Below are positions 1 through 5,706 of a DNA stretch of 7,738 nucleotides, in pieces. Position 1 is the first letter of the stretch; every line of letters begins with the position of its first letter. Below the pieces are notes generated by a model that searched no databases, had not been told where the DNA came from, and saw only the letters and a program-made list of their open reading frames with translations. Both the position numbers and the translations under genes were made by a program. This stretch comes from Flavipsychrobacter stenotrophus (GTDB lineage Bacteria > Bacteroidota > Bacteroidia > Chitinophagales > Chitinophagaceae), in NCBI GenBank assembly GCA_947379685.1, contig CANCOG010000227.1:1-7738 (forward strand), read 5' to 3'.

Positions 1-1460
1 GCGCCCGCGCATTGCAGTGGTTGTCTCCGCAGCAAACCCACGACAAAACACATCCATTCCTTTATACGCAGTCAGAGTCCATATATGCCCGTTCATGGAT
101 TCCCTGCCCCGATGGACCGGGAATACGGTATTCTTATGCCGCACGGGTAACCGTACCAAAGGGTCTTATGGCACTGATGAGCGCTGAGAATCCGCAGCAG
201 ATAAGTGATAGCGGTATTTACCATTTTAAAATGGACATTCCTGTTCCTGCATACCTGATGGCACTGGCAGTGGGCGATATAACATTTAAACCCATTGATA
301 ACCGCACGGGTGTATATGCTGAACCCGGTATGATTGAAAAAGTTCGCTGGGAGTTTGAAGATGTGGGCAAAATGGTGACCACCGCCGAGCAACTTTATGG
401 TCCCTACCGCTGGGGCAGGTATGACATTCTGGTACTGCCTCCGGGATTCCCGATAGGGGGAATGGAGAACCCAAGGCTGACTTTTTGCACGCCTACTGTT
501 ATTGCCGGCGACAGATCGCTTGTTAGCCTTATTGCCCACGAACTTGCGCACAGCTGGAGCGGCAACCTGGTGACCAATGCCACCTGGAATGATTTCTGGC
601 TCAATGAGGGTTTTACTGATTACTTCGAACGCCGGATCATGGAACAGATGATGGGCAAGAGCTATTCTGATATGTTATGGGAACTTGGATACCAGGATCT
701 CGTAGAGAATGTGAAAGATCTGGGGCCTACAAGTAAGGATACCTGGTTAAAGCTGAGTCTCGAAGGCCGTGACCCCGATGATGGACTTACCGATATTCCT
801 TACGAAAAGGGTTCTCATTTCCTGAAACTCATTGAAATGAGTGTGGGCAGGCAGCGGTTCGACCAGTTTTTGAATGCTTATTTCAGTTCGCATGCGTTCA
901 AGACCATTACTACTGAAGAATTTCTGACATATATGGATATTAACCTTGTAAAAGGGGATACAGCCTTGTTACGCAAACTGGATATAAAAACATGGGTTTA
1001 TGGTCCGGGAATACCCGCATCTTGCCCAATGGCAGGACAGGAAAGGTTTGCGAAAGTTGATGCAGAGCGGCAGAAATTTCTTTCAGGTACTGCACCTGCA
1101 GCATTGGCTACAAAGGACTGGAGCACTCATGAGTGGCTGCAGTTTTTACGCAAAATGCCAGAAAACCTGACACCGGCACAAATGAAGCAACTGGATGACG
1201 CATTTAAGTTCTCTCCATCCGGTAACAGTGAAATAGCAGACCTTTGGTTTATAATGGCGGTACGGGCCGACTATCCCGCGGCATATCCGGCAATGGAACA
1301 GTTCCTGAGCAGGGTAGGGCGCAGGAAATTCCTGGAGCCATTGTATAAGGAAATGATGAAGACCGCAAAGGGTAGGGAAATGGCGAAAACTCTTTACGCA
1401 AAGTATAAACAAAACTACCACCCATTGGCACAGGAAAGTCTGGACAGGATGGTGATCTAG
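1..1460 (+). CDS. M1 family zinc aminopeptidase, leukotriene A4 hydrolase-like (5'-truncated)
   Basis: Zinc metallopeptidase that removes N-terminal residues from peptides. The frame is open to the left edge, and the text around codon 12-14 (ALQWLSPQQT) matches an internal segment of leukotriene A4 hydrolases, so this TTG is a leucine and not a start; roughly 110-120 residues plus any signal peptide are missing. Counting that codon as residue 1: GGMEN exopeptidase motif at 149-153, HELAH zinc site at 176-180 (catalytic E177), third zinc ligand E199 in WLNEG, PYEKG with catalytic Tyr264, and a helical C-terminal domain with R437/K439 matching the carboxylate-binding RxK of the human enzyme. 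From the GGMEN motif to Tyr264 the offset from human numbering is a constant 119, so there are no indels there. DPD ending in D256 is kept, but human Tyr378 is Leu259 here. Family assignment is firm. Aminopeptidase activity is expected; leukotriene hydrolysis is not implied. Convergent with the next gene, 21 bases between stops. Confidence 0.95.
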   Translation, partial: ARALQWLSPQQTHDKTHPFLYTQSESIYARSWIPCPDGPGIRYSYAARVTVPKGLMALMSAENPQQISDSGIYHFKMDIPVPAYLMALAVGDITFKPIDNRTGVYAEPGMIEKVRWEFEDVGKMVTTAEQLYGPYRWGRYDILVLPPGFPIGGMENPRLTFCTPTVIAGDRSLVSLIAHELAHSWSGNLVTNATWNDFWLNEGFTDYFERRIMEQMMGKSYSDMLWELGYQDLVENVKDLGPTSKDTWLKLSLEGRDPDDGLTDIPYEKGSHFLKLIEMSVGRQRFDQFLNAYFSSHAFKTITTEEFLTYMDINLVKGDTALLRKLDIKTWVYGPGIPASCPMAGQERFAKVDAERQKFLSGTAPAALATKDWSTHEWLQFLRKMPENLTPAQMKQLDDAFKFSPSGNSEIADLWFIMAVRADYPAAYPAMEQFLSRVGRRKFLEPLYKEMMKTAKGREMAKTLYAKYKQNYHPLAQESLDRMVI

Positions 1461-1481
1461 CAGGGGGTGAATTAGCCGCAG

Positions 1482-2069
1482 TTATGGTTTTGAGGGGGCT
1501 TTCGTCTGTTTATTCAGATGAATTATTGCTCTTTGCGGATTATCCATCCAGTATTCTATTTCATATTGGTCTCCTGCTTTTAGGTTTGGGTATAGTTTCT
1601 GGTAGTCTGGCACAAGGTACTGAGCACGGCGATAATTCGAACCCCCAATGGTATATTCAAAGAAAACCATGGGGTAATTTCCAGTGTTGACGGAAGTTAT
1701 GTTACAAGTCCCGATATTCGTTTTTTCGTCTTTAGAAAACATGGGTTGCCATGCTACAACTTTATAATGGTCAGGTTTTTGGGGGTTCACTTTTAGTATG
1801 TACATTTCATTAATAATGTTTCCCGGAACCCAGAACGAGTTATGGTCTGACTCGCCATAACTTTCGCTATTGTATTTATATGAAAATACAGCGCTTTGAG
1901 ACCGCCCCCCGTGTCCTGCCCTTTGCAGCGTACCAGTTACAGGTACCCATGAGGGATCTTCCACCCAATCTTTATCATAGGCCAAGTAGTTAAAGAAAGT
2001 GAATATTAAGTAAAAGCCAACGGCACATGCGGTTAGCTGAAACAAGACGATGCCAGTTTTTTTGAGCAT
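1482..2069 (-). CDS. Membrane-anchored hypothetical protein with two DUF3592-like units
   Basis: A 195-residue protein of unknown function. An N-terminal hydrophobic segment (about residues 6-30, after LKK) is a signal anchor, with the rest probably outside the cytoplasmic membrane. The soluble part seems to hold two related beta-rich units. The first has WVPVTG at 41-46, SYKY at 63-66, a later SY-G, and ends in a VNP at 94-96. The second has FFEYTIGG at 136-143, a Tyr at 146, then GDQYEIEYWMDNP at 166-178. The pattern of Y-x-Y strand, Tyr-Gly turn and closing (Y/V)xxNP is that of DUF3592-type proteins; this is recognised by eye and not by a search. The ATG at 2067-2069 is the natural start because the hydrophobic segment follows at once and a TAnnTTTG element lies just upstream. 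The role is unknown. A distant alternative is a lipid- or envelope-associated accessory protein. Confidence 0.8.
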   Translation of the reverse strand: MLKKTGIVLFQLTACAVGFYLIFTFFNYLAYDKDWVEDPSWVPVTGTLQRAGHGGRSQSAVFSYKYNSESYGESDHNSFWVPGNIINEMYILKVNPQKPDHYKVVAWQPMFSKDEKTNIGTCNITSVNTGNYPMVFFEYTIGGSNYRRAQYLVPDYQKLYPNLKAGDQYEIEYWMDNPQRAIIHLNKQTKAPSKP

Positions 2070-2074
2070 ATTTT

Positions 2075-2082
2075 CAAAAATA
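2075..2082 (-). promoter_or_regulatory. Bacteroidota -7 promoter element for the DUF3592-like gene
   Basis: On the minus strand this reads TATTTTTG, an exact match to TAnnTTTG. It ends 5 bases before the ATG at 2069, so transcription would begin about at the start codon, giving a near-leaderless mRNA. No clear -33 TTG was found. Confidence 0.35.
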
Positions 2083-2106
2083 TATTTTAGCGTGGATCAG
2101 TTTTTC

Positions 2107-2370
2107 CTATTGCTCACGCAATAGCCTCGAAACTTGATTCAAATCTTCTAACTGAAATCTTTTGCTATAAAAATAGTGATTATAGTGGAGACAAGATTGC
2201 AGTACTAAGTCTGATATCTGGATTTTGCCAATCCTGAATAAATACGCATTTCTGCGTATTGTCCCCGCTTTGGCCTCCATGTACCTTGCACCCTGATGGA
2301 CAAATGAGTTCGGGGCTAAAATTCTTTCGGCCAGGTGTCCCTTAGTTTTTACATAACATTCAAAATCCAC
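2107..2370 (-). CDS. Doubtful 87-residue hypothetical ORF
   Basis: This is the only sizeable open frame in the 306-base gap between the divergent genes at 2069 and 2376. The translation begins MDFECYVKTKG and is rich in Tyr, Leu and Arg, with codon use that is not absurd for a gene. I recognise no family, membrane segment or motif. Against it, its ATG lies 5 bases from the ATG of the divergent ankyrin gene, so each promoter would have to sit inside the other's coding region, and a perfect 8-bp hairpin lies in its middle. It could be a real orphan gene leading into the 1482-2069 gene 37 bases downstream, a gene remnant, or chance. I lean towards chance or a remnant. Confidence 0.25.
   Translation of the reverse strand: MDFECYVKTKGHLAERILAPNSFVHQGARYMEAKAGTIRRNAYLFRIGKIQISDLVLQSCLHYNHYFYSKRFQLEDLNQVSRLLREQ
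2241..2260. repeat. Perfect 8-bp inverted repeat (hairpin)
   Basis: AATACGCA (2241-2248), loop TTTC, TGCGTATT (2253-2260). The arms are exactly complementary. No T-tract follows on either strand, so it is not a standard terminator. It lies about 115 bases upstream of the ankyrin gene and 170 bases upstream of the 2069 start, between divergent genes, so an operator or a REP-like element is possible. Confidence 0.5.
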
Positions 2371-2375
2371 AAGCT

Positions 2376-3752
2376 ATGTTTAGGAAAATTACAACACAAT
2401 TGTTTGTTGCTATGTGCTTTTGCGGCATTACCTGCTTCGCTGGAGCCAACGATGATCTTATTGCCGCATGTAAGGCAGGTAACCTCGAAGGTGTAAAAAA
2501 AGCAATTAGTGATGGCGCACAGGTAAATGCCGTTGATGCAGGGGGGAACCCTGCTATTGTTTCGGCTTACTTCTGGCCTGATATTGTAAAGTATCTGCTT
2601 GAAAATAAAGCTGATCCCAATTTGGGAACGACTCCTGCCTTGTTCCAGGCAACGTTCTTTTGCGTACCAGATGTAATGAAGTTATTACTGGACGCTGGCG
2701 CAGACCCTAACAAACCTTCCGTTACAGACCCCTCTGTTACTTTCAAAACGCTGATAGAAGCGGAAAAGAACAAAGGTAAAGAAGGTAATAAGGACCTGAT
2801 TAAGGCCTGGCAGAGTGCAATGGAAAATGCAAAACCAGTTACCATGTACCCTCTTCCGGCCATGGTTATGAACAATAATTGTGTTCCTTGCCTGCAGCTA
2901 TTATTAGATAAAGGCGCTAAAATGGACCTTGGCGTAACAGATGGCACTTTGGTGCACACTTTTGCCGGATGGGGCGCATCGAAAGAATATAGAAAGACTG
3001 TTTTTGTAGCTGTTAAAAAGAGCATGGAGCCTTACGGGGTGAAGTTTCCTGAGTGGTATACAAATATGCCTGATGACAGTAACGGTAATCCGGAAGATAT
3101 CTTAAAGGTATTACTGACCAAGGGGCTGGAGATCAATAAAAAGAATAAAGGGGCTGGTGCGCTGCCTGATCAGACTCCGCTTGAAGTGGCATTGGGTGGT
3201 GGTTTCGGTAATAAAGAAGAAGTGATGCTTGCCCTTATTGCCAATGGTGCCGACGTGAAAATAAAGAGTGACTGGTATGGTGCAGAAATACTTCAGGCAG
3301 CACAAATTGGCTTTGCGTCAGTTTTAAAGGCTATGATAGCCAAGGGAGCCGATATAAATGAAGAAGGTAAGTGTTTTACTGATGCATCAAATGGCGCACA
3401 AATCAAAAATTTTACACCGCTGACTGCCGCGGCATGTAAAAATCACCTGGAAGCCGTTCAGTACTTGCTCACAAGCGGGGCTTCTACACAAGGCATAAGT
3501 GGGTCAATTGTAGCTGGATCATGTCCGGCTAAATTGAATAACAAGTCGGCCATTTATTTTGCGATTGAGCATAAGAACATGGAAATGGTGAAGTTTATAG
3601 CAGGGCATAAAGGTTTCGATGGCAAAAACCTATCGATAAGTGCCAAGAAAATGACGAATTGCGTAGGTGGGGGGAACTATTCACCTTCCGAATATGCTGA
3701 TGAGCTAGAGGCGACAGACATAAAAGATTACTTGAAAAAGCAAGGGATGTAA
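2376..3752 (+). CDS. Secreted ankyrin-repeat protein
   Basis: A 458-residue protein of ankyrin repeats, which act as protein-protein interaction scaffolds. The N-terminus (FRKITTQLF, then a hydrophobic stretch to about 22, CFAGAN) is a signal peptide probably cleaved near residues 22-24, so the protein is exported. Repeat units are clear at about 26-54 (DLIAACKAGNLEGVKKAISDGAQVN), 57-83 (IVKYLLENKADPN), 86-113 (VMKLLLDAGADPN), 158-185, 230-255, 267-300 (TPLEVAL...LIANGADV), 301-330 (AMIAKGADIN), 346-372 (FTPLTAAACKNH, YLLTSGAS) and 390-415. The spacing is irregular, with inserts of about 40-50 residues after repeats 3 and 4. The mature part has several cysteines. The partner and function are unknown; exported ankyrin proteins in other bacteria have been linked to stress tolerance or to neighbouring effectors, but no such neighbour is seen. 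A weak -7-like TAGTTTTT lies at 2343-2350. It is a single-gene unit closed by a strong terminator. Confidence 0.92.
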   Translation: MFRKITTQLFVAMCFCGITCFAGANDDLIAACKAGNLEGVKKAISDGAQVNAVDAGGNPAIVSAYFWPDIVKYLLENKADPNLGTTPALFQATFFCVPDVMKLLLDAGADPNKPSVTDPSVTFKTLIEAEKNKGKEGNKDLIKAWQSAMENAKPVTMYPLPAMVMNNNCVPCLQLLLDKGAKMDLGVTDGTLVHTFAGWGASKEYRKTVFVAVKKSMEPYGVKFPEWYTNMPDDSNGNPEDILKVLLTKGLEINKKNKGAGALPDQTPLEVALGGGFGNKEEVMLALIANGADVKIKSDWYGAEILQAAQIGFASVLKAMIAKGADINEEGKCFTDASNGAQIKNFTPLTAAACKNHLEAVQYLLTSGASTQGISGSIVAGSCPAKLNNKSAIYFAIEHKNMEMVKFIAGHKGFDGKNLSISAKKMTNCVGGGNYSPSEYADELEATDIKDYLKKQGM

Positions 3753-3786
3753 AATTGTCAATATTATCCCGGTGTGTGATTGTGTG

Positions 3787-3824
3787 AAAAATCCTGCCCC
3801 GGCAATTGCCGGGCAGGATTTTTT
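3787..3824. terminator. Bidirectional intrinsic terminator
   Basis: A long GC-rich hairpin: left arm AATCCTGCCC with one extra C, GGC, loop AATT, GCC, right arm GGGCAGGATT. It is flanked by an A-run on the left and a T-run on the right, so it works in both directions. It sits between the convergent ankyrin gene and the stress-protein gene. Confidence 0.9.
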
Positions 3825-3869
3825 AACTTGTGGATGTGCTGCTGTTTATTTTAAGGTAGACTAGCTTAG

Positions 3870-4364
3870 TTAATGTGTTGCAAGTTCGGTGTGGGTGCCA
3901 TGGTGATGTAGCAGATCCTTTGCCCTGCTTACCTCTTCTTGTTCGCCGTGAGCAACGACCAGGTACTTGCCACCTTTCAGAAGGGACTGGTAACGTTCAC
4001 CAATTTCGTCTTTAACGCCCACTGTGGCCAAAACGGTAGCAATTCCGCCGCCAATTAGCCCGAAGTCGAAACCTGCAATTGCCCCAACCAATGCACCGGC
4101 CCCAAACAAAACACCCAGGCCGGGAATAGTAAACATCCCTATTCCTGTAAGTAGCCCCAAAGTTGTACCTACAGCTATCCCTGTTCCGAGACCAGCTGCT
4201 TTTATGCCTGATTTGGGTACAATATGCAGTTCCTCGTCAATTTCCTCGTTGGTTGTAAGTCCCATTATTGACAGTTGCTTTACTGGGAAACCTGATTCTT
4301 TTAGCTTTAGTACGGCTTCAATTGCCATGTCATGATCTTCGTATACGCCTATAGTAGTATTCAT
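3870..4364 (-). CDS. General-stress-type (YflT/GSP17M-like) glycine-zipper membrane protein
   Basis: A 164-residue protein. Residues 1-37 (MNTTIGVYEDHDMAIEAVLK..., ending LSIMGL) resemble the small alpha-beta domain of general stress protein 17M/YflT, in which a beta strand is followed by a helix that pairs adjacent residues. Residues 53-117 are glycine-rich and hydrophobic with many GxxxG spacings (GLGTGIAVGTTLG, GAGALVGAIAG, GLIGGG), which suggests two glycine-zipper membrane helices around a Pro-Gly turn at 81-82. The C-terminal part (KGGKYLVVAHGEQEEVSRAK) forms another strand-helix unit and ends in a His-rich tail. I place the start at 4364: the frame stays open to 4481, but the extra 39 residues look unrelated to the family and that ATG would overlap the divergent gene's start. 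The role is inferred to be a membrane-associated stress protein; molecular function is unknown. Confidence 0.82.
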   Translation of the reverse strand: MNTTIGVYEDHDMAIEAVLKLKESGFPVKQLSIMGLTTNEEIDEELHIVPKSGIKAAGLGTGIAVGTTLGLLTGIGMFTIPGLGVLFGAGALVGAIAGFDFGLIGGGIATVLATVGVKDEIGERYQSLLKGGKYLVVAHGEQEEVSRAKDLLHHHGTHTELATH

Positions 4365-4461
4365 AAATGTGATTTTTATTGGTTTGCCGGAATATCTTGA
4401 GAACATAAAAAGTCGTGCCAGCAGGGGGCGATTAAATGAAATAGACCGGGACATCGTGGCA

Positions 4462-4469
4462 TAGTTTTG
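4462..4469 (+). promoter_or_regulatory. Bacteroidota -7 promoter element for the small secreted protein gene
   Basis: TAGTTTTG, an exact TAnnTTTG match ending 10 bases before the first ATG at 4480, so the expected leader is only a few bases. No -33 TTG was recognised about 20 bases upstream. Confidence 0.4.
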
Positions 4470-4479
4470 GTGTATTGCC

Positions 4480-4836
4480 ATGATGATGAAACGTACTATT
4501 TTTTTGGCGGTATTTGTGTTTGTTTCGGTTGGTTCGTTTGCCCAGAGAACAAAAGCGGCTCATAAAAAAGTTCATAAGACGGTGGGACATAAGACGGTGG
4601 GTGCACCGGCTGTAGTCGTCAATAGTCCCCAGCCTAGATTGGGCAACGTCCCGGCCCCGGTACAATCATCGTCTGTAACACCCATGTTCCCACAAAAAAT
4701 TAGTAGCCCGCGTACCAGTGTTCCTCTCGGGAAAAAACTAGATCTGGATTTGTATCCTCATCAACATTACCCAAATTTCGTTCCGCCATATTCCGGCCCC
4801 GGAAATCCTCCTCCTGTGCCAGTACTGAAGAATTAA
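4480..4836 (+). CDS. Small secreted proline-rich hypothetical protein
   Basis: A 118-residue protein of unknown function. Three ATG codons stand in a row (4480, 4483, 4486); the third would give a typical MKRT signal peptide start, and any of them could be used. The signal peptide runs to about residue 21 (hydrophobic AVFVFVSVGSF), with likely cleavage in FA-Q, leaving an N-terminal Gln as is common in Bacteroidota. The mature protein is short, basic near its start (KAAHKKVHKT, with HKTVG twice in tandem) and rich in Pro, Val and Ser after that, ending in GPGNPPPVPVLKN. It has no cysteine and no membrane segment, and probably little fixed structure. It is divergent from the stress-protein gene with about 115 bases between starts, which leaves room for regulation of both. 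No family is recognised. Confidence 0.75.
   Translation: MMMKRTIFLAVFVFVSVGSFAQRTKAAHKKVHKTVGHKTVGAPAVVVNSPQPRLGNVPAPVQSSSVTPMFPQKISSPRTSVPLGKKLDLDLYPHQHYPNFVPPYSGPGNPPPVPVLKN
4573..4602 (+). repeat. 15-bp tandem duplication within the small secreted gene
   Basis: CATAAGACGGTGGGA is followed directly by CATAAGACGGTGGGT, two copies differing only in the last base. It is in frame and encodes HKTVG twice. It looks like a recent slippage duplication. Confidence 0.9.
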
Positions 4837-4840
4837 TTAT

Positions 4841-4857
4841 CCAAACAATTAGTTTGG
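4841..4857 (+). terminator. Weak hairpin after the small secreted gene
   Basis: CCAAAC, loop AATTA, GTTTGG, starting 4 bases past the stop codon. Only six base pairs, followed by CTTCCTTTC in place of a clean T-tract. It may act as a weak terminator or as a 3' end stabiliser. Confidence 0.35.
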
Positions 4858-4882
4858 CTTCCTTTCACGGTGTTCTGAGGCC

Positions 4883-4907
4883 TTGGTGGAAAATTATTTT
4901 CCCCCAA
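4883..4907. repeat. Imperfect inverted repeat upstream of recR
   Basis: TTGGtGGAAAA, loop TTA, TTTTCCcCCAA: ten of eleven positions pair, with one T/C mismatch. It lies in the 192-base gap 5' of recR. It could be an operator for a dimeric regulator or a second terminator for the gene at 4480-4836. The rest of the gap holds only a direct repeat of TGCCGATT (4996-5003 and 5010-5017) just before recR. Confidence 0.5.
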
Positions 4908-5028
4908 ACGCAATGCCATTACCTCAACAGTCTCAATTTTATATGACCTTTGCAGTTCGAGCCCAATAATTAGCAGCGCCAGCTTTAACCTGGAATGCCG
5001 ATTGAGGTCTGCCGATTAACTAATAAGT

Positions 5029-5649
5029 ATGATTTTTTCTTCAAAGCTGATAGAGGATGCAGTTCAGGAATTTTCCAGGCTGCCGGGAATAGGAAAGAAA
5101 ACAGCATTGCGCATGGTGCTGCAACTGCTGAGTATGGATAAGCCTGAAGTAGATGAGTTTACCGGGGCAGTATCCCGCATGAGGCATGGCGTGAAATTTT
5201 GCAAAGAGTGCCACAATGTTTCGGATAGCGACATCTGTGTTATTTGCGTGAACCCTGGCCGGAACCGCCGGCAGGTATGTGTAGTAGAAAGCCTGCGTGA
5301 TGTAATTGCAGTCGAAAGCACCGGGCAGTATGCGGGTTTGTATCACGTTCTGGGTGGTATATTGTCGCCGCTGGATGGGGTCGGGCCTGAGCAACTGAAT
5401 ATCACATCGCTTTGCGAACGCGTGAAAAACAACGAAGTCACGGAACTGATAATGGCGCTGAGCCCTACAATTGAAGGTGACACTACTGTATACTACATAG
5501 CCCGGCAGGTAAAGGAGCTCCCTGTTACTATTACCACAATAGCCCGCGGTATAGCCTTTGGCGGAGAATTGGAATATGCCGACGAAATGACATTGGCAAA
5601 ATCTATTGCCAAGCGCCTGCCGATAGAAAATTATGTGACGATGAAGTAG
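5029..5649 (+). CDS. recR: Recombination mediator protein RecR
   Basis: Ring-forming DNA-binding protein that works with RecO (and RecF) to load RecA onto SSB-coated single strands in gap repair. At 206 residues it is close to the E. coli length of 201. A helix-hairpin-helix lies at 17-29 (RLPGIGKKTALRM), and a four-cysteine zinc finger uses C58, C61, C70 and C73. The Toprim domain follows, with the acidic E87 in VCVVE, the LGG-LSPLDGVGPE block at about 108-121, and the SPT-EG segment. The C-terminal IARGIAFGGELEYADEMTLAKSIAKRLP block is typical. The ATG at 5029 fits because it gives the usual short N-terminus before the HhH. No Shine-Dalgarno is evident. It appears monocistronic here; it is not next to dnaX or a YbaB gene as in many other bacteria. 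Confidence 0.98.
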   Translation: MIFSSKLIEDAVQEFSRLPGIGKKTALRMVLQLLSMDKPEVDEFTGAVSRMRHGVKFCKECHNVSDSDICVICVNPGRNRRQVCVVESLRDVIAVESTGQYAGLYHVLGGILSPLDGVGPEQLNITSLCERVKNNEVTELIMALSPTIEGDTTVYYIARQVKELPVTITTIARGIAFGGELEYADEMTLAKSIAKRLPIENYVTMK

Positions 5650-5676
5650 ATTTATTTTACTACTTGCCCCGGATGC

Positions 5677-5693
5677 GCCGGGGATTACTAAAG
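5677..5693. terminator. GC-rich hairpin between convergent recR and lpxR-like genes
   Basis: CCCCGG, loop ATGCG, CCGGGG, a perfect six-base-pair stem 28 bases after the recR stop and 14 bases from the end of the opposing gene. A run of T is missing on both sides, so it is a plausible but not classical terminator for both genes. Confidence 0.5.
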
Positions 5694-5706
5694 TTCTATC
5701 GAGGGA

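Noticed and set aside
93..604. Minus-strand open frames opposite the M1 peptidase (93-551, 286-474, 404-604)
   Set aside because: They lie antisense to a strongly conserved catalytic region; the translations show no family features and overlap each other.
1146..1431. Minus-strand open frames of 91 and 60 codons
   Set aside because: Antisense shadows of the C-terminal domain of the peptidase gene.
1484..1690. 68-codon plus-strand frame
   Set aside because: Antisense to the coherent DUF3592-like gene; no recognisable protein features despite a hydrophobic patch.
2567..3305. Minus-strand frames inside the ankyrin gene
   Set aside because: The plus strand has regular ankyrin repeats across the same bases; the antisense frames look like shadows.
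4024..4335. 103-codon plus-strand frame rich in Pro, Ile and Ser
   Set aside because: It is the antisense reading of glycine-rich codons of the stress protein; Gly/Pro complementarity explains its composition.
4945..4952. GACCTTTG as a recR -7 element
   Set aside because: The first base of TAnnTTTG is wrong and the site lies 77 bases from the start codon, so support is too weak to list as a promoter.
5041..5394. Minus-strand frames opposite recR
   Set aside because: recR is unmistakable on the plus strand; the antisense translations have no family features.
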